From: an uncultured Lachnospiraceae bacterium
GTDB taxonomy: Bacteria > Bacillota > Clostridia > Lachnospirales > Lachnospiraceae
NCBI GenBank assembly: GCA_934432885.1
Contig: CAKRYY010000007.1
Coordinates: 14,934-78,933 of the forward strand
Direction: 5' to 3'
DNA length: 64,000 nt
Below the pieces are notes generated by a model. That model saw only the letters and a program-made list of their open reading frames with translations, searched no databases and was not told where the DNA came from. Of the stretch, positions 8,482-16,852 are shown one piece after another. The position numbers and the translations under genes are program-made. The first letter of the stretch is position 1; each line of letters begins with the position of its first letter.

Positions 8482-9604
8482 ACAAATGTTAGACGAATCA
8501 TTCAAAACAATACATGCAGGAGAGGTAGTCGAAGGCACGATTATTGATGTAAAGCCGGATGAAGCGGTACTCAATATCGGATACAAGTCAGACGGTATTC
8601 TTACCAGAAATGAATACACGAATGAACCGAATGTAGATCTGACAACAATCCTTCATGTAGGGGACACGATGGAAGTTAAAGTGTTCAAGGTAAACGATGG
8701 AGAGGGACAGGTTCTCTTAACCTACAAGCGTCTTGCAGCAGACAGAGGAAATAAGCGCATTGAAGAAGCTTATAACAACAGGGAAGTTCTGAAAGCAAAG
8801 GTTGCGCAGGTTCTTGACGGCGGCTTGAGCGTTATCGTAGATGAAGTAAGAATCTTTATCCCTGCAAGTCTTGTATCTGATACTTATGAAAAGGATCTGA
8901 CAAAGTATGCAGGTCAGGAAATCGAATTTGTAATCAGCGAATACAATCCTAAGAGAAGAAGATATATCGGTGACCGTAAGCAGCTCATCGTTGCAAAGAA
9001 AGCAGAGCTTCAGAAAGAGCTGTTTGAGAAGATTAAACCGGGTGATGTAGTAACAGGTACTGTTAAGAACGTAACAGACTTTGGCGCATTTATTGACCTT
9101 GGCGGAGTTGACGGACTGCTTCACATTTCTGAGATGTCCTGGGGCAGAGTTGAAAACCCGAAGAAGGTATTCAAGGTTGGCGACGAGGTTAGGGTTTTAA
9201 TCAAGGAGATTTCCGGAACAAAGGTTGCACTCAGCCTGAAATTCGAAGACCAGAATCCTTGGAAGGATGCGGCTGAGAAGTATGCTGTTGGCAATGTAGT
9301 AACAGGTACTGTTGCACGTATGACAGATTTCGGCGCTTTTGTAGAGTTAGAGACTGGTGTAGATGCACTTCTTCATGTATCCCAGATTTCCAAGGAGCAT
9401 GTTGAGAAGCCTTCAGATGTACTGAAGATTGGCGAGAGCGTTACTGCAAAGGTAGTTGACTTTAATGAAGAAGGCAGAAAAATCAGCCTGAGCATCAAAG
9501 CACTTACAGCACCGGAGCCGAAGGAAGAAAAAGAAGACGATGCTGACGTAGTATCTGTTGATATTGATGCAGTAATTGCACAGGACGCAGCTTCAGAAGA
9601 ATAA
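8462..9604 (+). CDS. rpsA: Ribosomal protein S1-like, four S1 domains
   Basis: A 380-residue RNA-binding protein with four S1 (OB-fold) repeats at roughly 15-85, 100-170, 185-255 and 272-342; the last two share TGTVxxxTDFGAFVxL and HISEMSW/HVSQIS. The tail is acidic. Four domains is usual for low-GC Gram-positive S1 homologues, against six in E. coli. The ATG at 8462 has a GGAGG site lying inside the ispH coding end, so translation of the two is coupled. Probably helps mRNA binding or ribosome function. Confidence 0.9.
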   Translation: MSELTFEQMLDESFKTIHAGEVVEGTIIDVKPDEAVLNIGYKSDGILTRNEYTNEPNVDLTTILHVGDTMEVKVFKVNDGEGQVLLTYKRLAADRGNKRIEEAYNNREVLKAKVAQVLDGGLSVIVDEVRIFIPASLVSDTYEKDLTKYAGQEIEFVISEYNPKRRRYIGDRKQLIVAKKAELQKELFEKIKPGDVVTGTVKNVTDFGAFIDLGGVDGLLHISEMSWGRVENPKKVFKVGDEVRVLIKEISGTKVALSLKFEDQNPWKDAAEKYAVGNVVTGTVARMTDFGAFVELETGVDALLHVSQISKEHVEKPSDVLKIGESVTAKVVDFNEEGRKISLSIKALTAPEPKEEKEDDADVVSVDIDAVIAQDAASEE

Positions 9605-9612
9605 TAAAAAGA

Positions 9613-9682
9613 GTTTGTTTGTAAACTCTCTGCGTGCGAGCGGTGCCTGCAAGACAGGCTTCATCTCCGCGAGCTGCGCATC
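9613..9682 (+). repeat. Dispersed intergenic hairpin repeat, copy A
   Basis: The core at 9635-9679 matches a 45-nt stretch at 17556-17600 at 31 of 45 positions and shares near-identical parts with 35286-35306 and the reverse strand of 52411-52433. An inner hairpin forms GCCT...AGGC. A small inverted repeat (AGAGTTT...AAACTCT) precedes it. It lies between rpsA and cheR. Confidence 0.6.
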
Positions 9683-9711
9683 AAAATATAATATCTTCAA
9701 GAGGTAGATAC

Positions 9712-10488
9712 GTGGTATATGATTATGAGTATTTGAAAAAGGCAGTTTATGAGCTGACGAAAATAGACCTGAATGCTTATAAAGAGAAACAGATGAAACG
9801 CCGGATTGATACCCTGATCGGAAAGCATCATGTAGAAGGCTATGACAACTACGTGAAGCTTTTGAAAACAGACAAAGAGCGTTTTGAAGAGTTTGTAAAC
9901 TATCTGACAATCAATGTTTCTGAGTTTTACCGCAATCCGCCGCAGTGGGATGTGTTGGATAAGGAGATTATTCCGGAGCTTATCCGTAAGTTTGGAAAAA
10001 ATCTGAAAATCTGGAGCGCAGCATGCTCGACAGGAGATGAACCGTATTCGCTTGTAATGGCGCTGTCCAGACATATTCCGCTCAATCAGATTAAGATAAC
10101 GGCTACGGATATTGATAAACAGGTCATTGCGAAAGCAAAGGTTGGCTTGTATGGCGAAAAGAGCATTGCTTCTGTGCCGGATGATTTGAAAAGAAAATAT
10201 TTCACAAAGGTCGGCTCTTCCTATCAGATTTCAGAAGAAATTAAATCCAGAGTTGAGTTTAAGGAGCATAATCTTCTGAAGGATGTGTATCCGACAAACT
10301 ATCACATGATTGTTTGCCGTAATGTGCTGATTTATTTTACTGAAGAAGCAAAGGATGAAATCTTTGTGAAGTTCCAGCAGTCGCTTGCGAAGGGTGGTAT
10401 TCTGTTTATTGGTAGTACAGAACAGATAATCAATTATAAAGAGATTGGTCTGGAAAGAAAGAGTTCGTTTTATTACGAAAAGATTTGA
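9712..10488 (+). CDS. cheR: CheR-type chemotaxis protein methyltransferase
   Basis: A 258-residue SAM-dependent methyltransferase that in its family methylates glutamates of chemoreceptors. It has the CheR N-terminal helical domain (about 1-70) and the catalytic domain with IWSAACSTGDEPYS, NVSEFYRNP and CRNVLIYF. The start is taken as GTG at 9712 with an AAGAGG site; upstream in-frame codons to 9634 translate a repeat and look non-coding. No receptor or other che gene is nearby; it sits between rpsA and a yprB-like gene. Confidence 0.92.
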   Translation: MVYDYEYLKKAVYELTKIDLNAYKEKQMKRRIDTLIGKHHVEGYDNYVKLLKTDKERFEEFVNYLTINVSEFYRNPPQWDVLDKEIIPELIRKFGKNLKIWSAACSTGDEPYSLVMALSRHIPLNQIKITATDIDKQVIAKAKVGLYGEKSIASVPDDLKRKYFTKVGSSYQISEEIKSRVEFKEHNLLKDVYPTNYHMIVCRNVLIYFTEEAKDEIFVKFQQSLAKGGILFIGSTEQIINYKEIGLERKSSFYYEKI

Positions 10489-10494
10489 TTTTAA

Positions 10495-10524
10495 ATGGCA
10501 CAGCCAAACGGCTGTGCCATTATT
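10495..10524. terminator. Bidirectional terminator between cheR and the exonuclease gene
   Basis: A perfect stem of TGGCACAGCC and its complement around an AAAC loop, extended by A-T at the base. The two flanking genes converge here, so it can serve both. Confidence 0.88.
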
Positions 10525-11623
10525 AGTTTTCTGACAACATTTTCAGTACGTGGAGTGCATAACGCTGAAATGCCTGGCGGTCTTTTTTGAATTCATCCGT
10601 AATTTCAAAAAAGAGCTCCTGACTTTTATAGTCACGGCGGAAGAATGGTTCAAAGAGTGGCTCCCATTCAGGAAGATAGGAAGACCGCTTTCTGGTATAG
10701 CAGGTCTGTGCCTTTGCCTGTACACGGTGTGTCTTGTCCACAAAGGAGGCAATGGATTTATGAATGGCGGTATCCTCCAGCGGAAGATAATAATAGTCCC
10801 TGTAATTGGCGTAAAAATATTTCAATTCTTCTTCATATAAGGGTACTTTGATAGCACCTGTCTTTCCTTCTCCGATAAAATAGCAGCCATTTGCATGATA
10901 GGAAACCTCTTTTGGAAGTGCTGCAGGGAGGCTTAATTTCATATATAATTCCTGATGCCTGCTTCCATCCAGCGCATGATAATAGTTTGCCTGTACCTTT
11001 TTAACCTTTGTGCGGTCTGAGAAAATATCGCCAAAGGCAAGAACAGGAAGAACATGGAACATACCGATAAGGTCCTCTTCATTGTGCTTAAGAATTGCAT
11101 CAAGCGCAGTAGCAGTGGGACTTTGCAGGTAGTCTCTGTAAATGCTGATAAGCTGACCGCCATCATAAGGGTCCTCACGGAAAATACCAAGAAAGCGTTC
11201 CAGGGTTTTCTGCTTGCAGTTTGGCAGCTTTAAAAAGTGCCGGAAAGGAAAAATCCGTTTATAGAGGTCGATTCCGGTAAAGGCAGAAAAATCATAGCTA
11301 AGGGAAAGCTGCGAGCATTTCTGTGAAATAAAGGGAAGGTCAAACTGGTTGCCATTAAAATGAATCAGGTGCGTATACGGGGCGGCAAATTCGAAAAAAG
11401 CCTCAATCAAAGCCGCTTCCTGTGCCAGGCCATCGGCAAACCATTGGATGCTGTGCCAGAGCTCGTTTTCATAATAGGCGCAGCCAATCAGATACAAAGA
11501 AGCTGATTTTGCTGTGAAGCCTGTAGTTTCAATATCAATGAAGAGAATATCAGATAAGGGCGCCTCGTTCTCAAGCGGATAGACGAAACTGATATCTGTA
11601 AGCGTTCTGCGGATTGTCTGCAT
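10523..11623 (-). CDS. RNase H-like (DEDD) exonuclease, YprB family
   Basis: A 366-residue protein with a DEDD exonuclease core: first motif ILFIDIETTGF, second HLIHFNGNQFDLPFI and a later HNEEDLIGM with the final acidic residues. This fits the YprB ribonuclease-H-like family, whose physiological substrate is unknown. I chose the ATG at 11623 because GGAGG lies just upstream; longer in-frame reading to 11779 would run through the intergenic region and overlap rnfC. An extended -10 (TGCTATACT on the minus strand, 11658-11666) probably drives it. It is divergent from rnfC and convergent with cheR. Confidence 0.85.
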   Translation of the reverse strand: MQTIRRTLTDISFVYPLENEAPLSDILFIDIETTGFTAKSASLYLIGCAYYENELWHSIQWFADGLAQEAALIEAFFEFAAPYTHLIHFNGNQFDLPFISQKCSQLSLSYDFSAFTGIDLYKRIFPFRHFLKLPNCKQKTLERFLGIFREDPYDGGQLISIYRDYLQSPTATALDAILKHNEEDLIGMFHVLPVLAFGDIFSDRTKVKKVQANYYHALDGSRHQELYMKLSLPAALPKEVSYHANGCYFIGEGKTGAIKVPLYEEELKYFYANYRDYYYLPLEDTAIHKSIASFVDKTHRVQAKAQTCYTRKRSSYLPEWEPLFEPFFRRDYKSQELFFEITDEFKKDRQAFQRYALHVLKMLSEN

Positions 11624-11763
11624 AATAACCTCCTGAAAAATCTTAAGTCCTTCCCTAGTATAGCACAGGTCAAATATAATTTTATAGTGGTATTTTGCGA
11701 GAAAAAATAGTATGATTAGTAAAGGATAAAATCTATCAAAAGAGAAAGAAGGAAGGGCAGAAA

Positions 11764-13083
11764 ATGGCAAAATTGACATTTATGGGCGGGATTCATCCCT
11801 ATGATGGAAAAGACCTGTCTAAGGATAAACCAATCAAGGCCATATTACCCAAGGGCGAGCTTGTTTATCCTGTATCACAGCACATCGGAGCTCCTGCCGT
11901 CCCGGTTGTGGCGAAGGGAGACCACGTTCTGACAGGACAGAAGATCGCAGAAGCGGGCGGCTTTGTATCGGCGCCGATTTATGCGACAGTTTCCGGTACA
12001 GTCAAGGCGATAGAACCAAGACGTACTGTGACCGGAGATATGGTGCAGAGTATTGTAGTGGAAAATGATGGGCAGTACGAGGAAGTGCAGTATGCGCCTG
12101 TAAAACCGCTTCAGGAGCTGACAAAGGAAGAGATTATTGCGCTGGTACGGGAAGCGGGCGTTGTCGGAATGGGCGGCGCGGGATTCCCGACGCATGTAAA
12201 ACTCTCGCCGAAGGAGCCTGATAAAATAGAATATGTGATTGCAAACTGCGCTGAGTGTGAGCCGTATCTTACTTCAGATTACCGCAGGATGTTGGAAGAA
12301 CCGGAAAAGCTGGTGGATGGACTTAAGGTAATGCTCCGTCTCTTTGACAATGCAAAGGGCGTTCTGGCAGTTGAGGACAATAAACCGGATTGTATCGCAG
12401 TTTTAAAAAAGCTGGTTGCAAATGAGCCTGATATAAGCGTAAAGGCTCTGAAAACAAAGTACCCGCAGGGAGCTGAGCGTCAGCTTATTTATGCGGTGAC
12501 AGGACGTGCAATCAATTCCAGTATGCTGCCCGCAGATGCCGGCTGCATTGTTGATAATGTCGATACAGTAGTTGCAATTAACCAGGCAGTCCGTGAGGGC
12601 AAGCCTTTGATGCACCGCATTGTTACCGTGACTGGTGATGCTGTCGCAGACCCACGTAATTTTATCGTAAGGATCGGAACGAATTACCATGAACTGATAG
12701 AAGAGGCAGGCGGATTTAAGACTGAGCCTGCAAAAATCGTATCGGGCGGTCCGATGATGGGCTTTGCACTGTTTGGACTGGACGTGCCGACGACAAAGAC
12801 CTCCTCCGCGCTTTTGTGCATGACAAAGGATGAGGTATCTGAGTATCTTCCGAGCGCCTGCATTAACTGCGGCAGATGCGTAGAGGTGTGCCCGGGCAGG
12901 GTTATGCCGAGTAAGCTTGCAGATTATGCGGAGCATGGAAATGAAGAAGCGTTCCTTGCGCATCATGGAATGGAATGTTGTGAATGTGGCTGCTGCAGCT
13001 ATATTTGTCCGGCAAAGCGACCATTGACACAGGAAATCAAATCCATGCGTAAAATACAGTTGGCAAAAAGAAAGAAAAAATAG
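11764..13083 (+). CDS. rnfC: Rnf complex subunit C, NADH-side iron-sulfur subunit
   Basis: A 439-residue subunit of the ferredoxin:NAD+ oxidoreductase. It begins with the RnfC barrel-sandwich domain (GGIHPYDGKDLSKDKPI), then the Complex-I-51-kDa-like FMN/NADH region (VGMGGAGFPTHVK, NCAECEPYLTSDYR), an SLBB part, and two [4Fe-4S] motifs near the end: CINCGRCVEVCP and CCECGCCSYICP. It starts the six-gene order CDGEAB found in acetogens and clostridia. The next gene begins 11 bp after its stop. Confidence 0.97.
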   Translation: MAKLTFMGGIHPYDGKDLSKDKPIKAILPKGELVYPVSQHIGAPAVPVVAKGDHVLTGQKIAEAGGFVSAPIYATVSGTVKAIEPRRTVTGDMVQSIVVENDGQYEEVQYAPVKPLQELTKEEIIALVREAGVVGMGGAGFPTHVKLSPKEPDKIEYVIANCAECEPYLTSDYRRMLEEPEKLVDGLKVMLRLFDNAKGVLAVEDNKPDCIAVLKKLVANEPDISVKALKTKYPQGAERQLIYAVTGRAINSSMLPADAGCIVDNVDTVVAINQAVREGKPLMHRIVTVTGDAVADPRNFIVRIGTNYHELIEEAGGFKTEPAKIVSGGPMMGFALFGLDVPTTKTSSALLCMTKDEVSEYLPSACINCGRCVEVCPGRVMPSKLADYAEHGNEEAFLAHHGMECCECGCCSYICPAKRPLTQEIKSMRKIQLAKRKKK

Positions 13084-13094
13084 GAGGTACTGTG

Positions 13095-14027
13095 ATGAGT
13101 GATCTGATGAAGGTGTCATCCAATCCTCATATCCGTTCCAGAGCAACGACGGGCAGCATTATGGGCGCAGTTGTGCTTGCACTGCTTCCGGCGACATTCT
13201 TTGGCGTATATAACTTTGGATTGAAGGCACTTATCCTGATTCTGGTAACAGTGGCATCCACTGTACTGACAGAATACATATATGAATTGTTAATGAAGAA
13301 GCCCATTACCGTAACAGATTTATCTGCGGTTGTAACAGGACTGCTGCTGGCGCTTAACCTGCCGCCCAATGCCCCGCTCTGGATTGGAGCCGTCGGCGGT
13401 ATCTTTGCAATTCTTGTGGTTAAGATGCTTTTTGGCGGACTTGGACAGAACTTTATGAATCCGGCGCTCGGCGCAAGATGCTTTCTGCTCATTTCCTTTG
13501 CATCCATTATGACGAATTTTGACTGCGACGCTTATACCGGTGCAACACCGCTTGCTGCATTAAAGGCGGGTGAAAGTGTCAATGTCATGAATATGATTAT
13601 CGGACGGACAGGCGGTACCATTGGCGAGACTTCCATGATTGCCATTGTGCTTGGCGCATGTATCCTGATTATGCTTGACATCATCGATTTACGGATCCCG
13701 GGCACTTATATTGTCAGCTTTGTAATCTTTGTCGCTTTGTTTGGCGGACATGGTTTCGACCAGTATTACATTTCTGCACAGCTTGCCGGAGGCGGTCTGA
13801 TGCTGGGTGCCTTCTTTATGGCAACGGATTATGTGACGAGGCCGATTACCAAAAAAGGACAGTATGTATATGGTATTTTTCTGGGTATTCTGACAGGTAT
13901 TTTCAGACTGTTTGGACCGGGTGCAGAGGGTGTTTCCTATGCAATTATTATCGGCAACCTGCTTGTGCCGTTAATTGAAAAGGTAACGGCTCCAAAGCCT
14001 TTTGGAAAAGGAGGGGAACGCGCATGA
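13095..14027 (+). CDS. rnfD: Rnf complex subunit D, membrane flavin subunit
   Basis: A 310-residue membrane protein with about nine hydrophobic segments. The TGATPLAA motif (near residue 150) is the site where RnfD/NqrB proteins carry FMN on a threonine. FMNPALGARCFLL is another NqrB/RnfD signature. The ATG at 13095 is 7 nt from an AGGAGG site; a GTG just before it at 13092 is less well placed. Its stop overlaps the rnfG start by 4 bp. Confidence 0.96.
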   Translation: MSDLMKVSSNPHIRSRATTGSIMGAVVLALLPATFFGVYNFGLKALILILVTVASTVLTEYIYELLMKKPITVTDLSAVVTGLLLALNLPPNAPLWIGAVGGIFAILVVKMLFGGLGQNFMNPALGARCFLLISFASIMTNFDCDAYTGATPLAALKAGESVNVMNMIIGRTGGTIGETSMIAIVLGACILIMLDIIDLRIPGTYIVSFVIFVALFGGHGFDQYYISAQLAGGGLMLGAFFMATDYVTRPITKKGQYVYGIFLGILTGIFRLFGPGAEGVSYAIIIGNLLVPLIEKVTAPKPFGKGGERA

Positions 14028-14641
14028 AAAGCATGTTAAAGGATGCAGCTATTCTTTTCCTGATTACAGTAATATCCGGAGCTATCCTCGGCTTTGTTTA
14101 CGATGCGACAAAGGCGCCGATTGCACGTCAGGAGGCAGCGGCAAAGAGCAAGGCATATCAGGAGGTATTTGCGGATGCAGTTTCCTTTGAAGCTGTAGAA
14201 GCCAGCGAGGAGGAGATGACCGCTGCGGTTGCAGCAGGCGGTTTTGCAAAGTCCTCTGTCAATGAAGTCATGAAGGCATTAGATGCTTCTGGAAGTCTGC
14301 TGGGGTATGTTATTACGGTAACCTCACATGAGGGCTATGGCGGAGACATTTCTTTTTCAATGGGTATCCGCAATGATGGAACCTTAAACGGTATTTCGAT
14401 TTTAGCTATTTCAGAAACCGCAGGACTTGGTATGCGTGCAGATGAAGTGTTAAAGCCACAGTTTGCGAATAAAAAGGTCGCACAGTTTACCTATACCAAA
14501 ACAGGAGCGGTATCGGATGACCAGATTGATGCAATCAGCAGCGCTACCATAACAACAAGTGCGGTGACCAATACGGTCAATGCGGGGCTGTATTATTTCC
14601 AGACAGCGCTGCAGGCGGAAGGAGGAAGCGGCAATGAATAG
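14024..14641 (+). CDS. rnfG: Rnf complex subunit G, covalent FMN subunit
   Basis: A 205-residue subunit with one N-terminal membrane helix (about 7-25) and an extracytoplasmic FMN-binding domain. The motif DAISSATITTSAV is the flavinylation region; the threonine after SSA corresponds to the FMN-bearing residue of RnfG/NqrC. GLGMRADEVLKPQF is a further family landmark. It overlaps rnfD by 4 bp and rnfE by 8 bp, so the three are translated in series. Confidence 0.95.
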   Translation: MKSMLKDAAILFLITVISGAILGFVYDATKAPIARQEAAAKSKAYQEVFADAVSFEAVEASEEEMTAAVAAGGFAKSSVNEVMKALDASGSLLGYVITVTSHEGYGGDISFSMGIRNDGTLNGISILAISETAGLGMRADEVLKPQFANKKVAQFTYTKTGAVSDDQIDAISSATITTSAVTNTVNAGLYYFQTALQAEGGSGNE

Positions 14642-15362
14642 TGCAGGAGAAAGACTTTTTAACGGGATTGTAAAAGAGAATCCCACACTTGTACTGATGC
14701 TGGGCATGTGCCCGACACTGGCTGTTACGACATCCGCAATCAACGGACTTGGCATGGGACTGACGACAATGGTCGTTTTGGCAATGAGCAACGCGATTAT
14801 TGCTCTGCTGCGCAATATCATTCCGGATAAGGTAAGAATTCCGGCGTTTATCGTCATTATCGCATCCTTTGTTACGGTAGTGCAGATGGCGCTGCAGGCA
14901 TATCTCCCTGCATTGAATGATGCGCTTGGTCTGTACATTCCGCTGATTGTCGTAAACTGTATTATTTTGGGAAGGGCAGAAGCATACGCTTCCAAAAATC
15001 CTGTGATTCCATCCTTCTTTGATGGCGTTGGAATGGGGCTTGGATTTTCTGTTTCCCTGACCTGTATCGGAGCGATCCGTGAAATCCTTGGTGCAGGTGA
15101 GGTGTTTGGAATTCACTTTATGCCGGCATCTTACGTACCATTCAGCATCTTTATCATGGCACCTGGTGCATTTTTCGTGCTTTCCTGCCTGACTGCTTTG
15201 CAGAACAAGGTCAAGATGAATGGAGAGAAAAAAGGAAAGGACATGTCAAAGATTCAGTCCGGCTGCAGCTCCGACTGCTTAAACTGTGCAGAAAGCGGAT
15301 GCTCTCATCGTTTTTTTGGAGAATCCAAGCAGGAGAAAAATGAGGAAGGAGAGGTAAAGTAA
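14634..15362 (+). CDS. rnfE: Rnf complex subunit E, with cysteine-rich C-terminal tail
   Basis: A 242-residue membrane subunit with six predicted helices; GMCPTLAVTTSAINGLGMGL and NCIILGRAEAYA are typical of RnfE/NqrD, including the cysteines that hold an intramembrane iron-sulfur centre with RnfA. The ATG at 14634 follows GGAGG inside rnfG. After the last helix the protein carries an extra hydrophilic tail (about residues 194-242) with Cys211, Cys215, Cys218, Cys223 and His225 (C-x3-C-x2-C-x4-C), which looks like a metal or cluster site not found in the classical subunit. Confidence 0.95.
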   Translation: MNSAGERLFNGIVKENPTLVLMLGMCPTLAVTTSAINGLGMGLTTMVVLAMSNAIIALLRNIIPDKVRIPAFIVIIASFVTVVQMALQAYLPALNDALGLYIPLIVVNCIILGRAEAYASKNPVIPSFFDGVGMGLGFSVSLTCIGAIREILGAGEVFGIHFMPASYVPFSIFIMAPGAFFVLSCLTALQNKVKMNGEKKGKDMSKIQSGCSSDCLNCAESGCSHRFFGESKQEKNEEGEVK

Positions 15363-15363
15363 G

Positions 15364-15957
15364 ATGGCAGATACGTGGAAAGATTTACTCATTATACTTA
15401 TCAGCTCCAGCCTTGTGAGCAATGTAGTATTAAGCCAGTTTTTGGGCTTATGTCCGTTTCTGGGCGTATCCAAAAAGGTAGAAACGGCAGCGGGTATGGG
15501 AACAGCGGTTATCTTTGTTATCACGCTGGCGTCGGCAGTGGCGGGCGTTATTTACCGCTATATTTTAGTCCCGCTTGATATTACCTATTTACAGACGATT
15601 GTATTTATCCTTGTAATTGCGGCTCTGGTACAGTTTGTAGAGATGGTGCTTAAGAAATTTATGAAGGGTCTGTATACTGCGCTTGGCGTTTACCTTCCGC
15701 TGATTACGACGAACTGTGCAGTGCTTGGTGTTGCGCTTACCAATGTGCAGAAGGAATACAGTATTTTGGCTGGCGTTGTAAACGGGTTTGCAACAGCATC
15801 CGGCTTTACCATTTCAATTGTGATTCTTGCAGGTATCCGCGAAAAGATGGAATACAACGATGTGCCGAAGTCTTTTCAGGGGATGCCCATCGTTCTTGTA
15901 ACAGCAGGGCTGATGGCGATTGCCTTCTGCGGCTTTGCGGGACTGATAAGGGGGTAG
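15364..15957 (+). CDS. rnfA: Rnf complex subunit A
   Basis: A 197-residue membrane protein with six helices, homologous to RnfE/NqrE but in inverted topology. VLSQFLGLCPFLGVSKK and PLITTNCAVLGVAL hold the conserved cysteines that join those of RnfE to bind the intramembrane iron-sulfur centre. It starts 1 bp after the rnfE stop with GGAGAGG upstream. Together they form the core of the ion-translocating electron path. Confidence 0.97.
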   Translation: MADTWKDLLIILISSSLVSNVVLSQFLGLCPFLGVSKKVETAAGMGTAVIFVITLASAVAGVIYRYILVPLDITYLQTIVFILVIAALVQFVEMVLKKFMKGLYTALGVYLPLITTNCAVLGVALTNVQKEYSILAGVVNGFATASGFTISIVILAGIREKMEYNDVPKSFQGMPIVLVTAGLMAIAFCGFAGLIRG

Positions 15958-15961
15958 GAAT

Positions 15962-16753
15962 ATGAGTATTTCAGGAATCTTGATTGCAACTGCGGTTGTA
16001 GGCGGTGTTGGATTATTCATAGGCCTGTTCCTCGGCATTGCAGCAATCAAATTTGAAGTAAAGGTCGATGAAAAGGAGGCAGCAGTTCTGGAAGCGCTTC
16101 CAGGTAATAACTGCGGCGGCTGCGGATATGCAGGCTGCTCCGGTCTTGCAGCGGCGATTGCAAAGGGAGAGGCTCCGGTAAACGCCTGTCCGGTAGGCGG
16201 AGAGCCAGTCGGCAAGGTTATTGCGGAAATCATGGGCGTTGAGGCAGAGGCAGGCGTTAGGAAGGTTGCCTTTGTAAAATGTATCGGAACCTGTGATAAA
16301 GCAAATAATGACTATGACTATTACGGAAGCAAGGACTGCCAGATGGCTGTATTTACGCCGGGCGGCGGACCCAAAAGCTGTAATTATGGCTGTATGGGTT
16401 ATGGAAGCTGCGTAAAGGCATGCCCGTTTGATGCGATTCATGTCGTTGACGGCGTTGCAGTTGTAGACAAAGAGGCATGTAAGGCATGCGGCAAGTGCGT
16501 AGCTGCCTGCCCGAAGCATTTGATTGAACTGATTCCCTACGATGCAAAGCATAGGGTAGCATGCAGCTCAAAGGATAAGGGACCTGTAACGATGAAAGCG
16601 TGTCAGGCAGGCTGTATCGCATGTCAGCTTTGTAAGAAAAACTGTCCGAATGACGCAATTATAATAGAAGATTTCCATGCACGGATTGATTATGAAAAGT
16701 GCACGGGATGCGGCGTCTGCAAGGAAAAGTGTCCGAAGAAGGTTATTTTGTAA
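15962..16753 (+). CDS. rnfB: Rnf complex subunit B, ferredoxin-oxidising iron-sulfur subunit
   Basis: A 263-residue subunit with one N-terminal membrane helix (about 5-28), a 4Fe-4S domain NNCGGCGYAGCSG, and a C-terminal series of ferredoxin-type motifs (GYGSCVKACP, CKACGKCVAACP, CIACQLCKKNCP, CTGCGVCKEKCP). It takes electrons from reduced ferredoxin into the complex. It is last in the operon and is followed by a probable terminator. Confidence 0.97.
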   Translation: MSISGILIATAVVGGVGLFIGLFLGIAAIKFEVKVDEKEAAVLEALPGNNCGGCGYAGCSGLAAAIAKGEAPVNACPVGGEPVGKVIAEIMGVEAEAGVRKVAFVKCIGTCDKANNDYDYYGSKDCQMAVFTPGGGPKSCNYGCMGYGSCVKACPFDAIHVVDGVAVVDKEACKACGKCVAACPKHLIELIPYDAKHRVACSSKDKGPVTMKACQAGCIACQLCKKNCPNDAIIIEDFHARIDYEKCTGCGVCKEKCPKKVIL

Positions 16754-16780
16754 GAAAGACCATATCAGGAAGAAAGGCAT

Positions 16781-16815
16781 GGGCGGGTTTTTGTAGTATA
16801 AAATCCGCTCATTTT
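16781..16815 (+). terminator. Probable terminator of the rnf operon
   Basis: An 11-bp stem (16781-16791 with 16800-16810, two G-U pairs) with an 8-nt loop, followed by ATTTTG. It lies 27 bp after the rnfB stop. Confidence 0.65.
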
Positions 16816-16852
16816 GCGTGTATTAGAAAGAAAATAGAAAAGAGAGGAAAAA

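Noticed and set aside
9634..9711. Longer N-terminus for CheR
   Set aside because: The extra codons translate the dispersed repeat, and a GTG with a good ribosome site lies at 9712.
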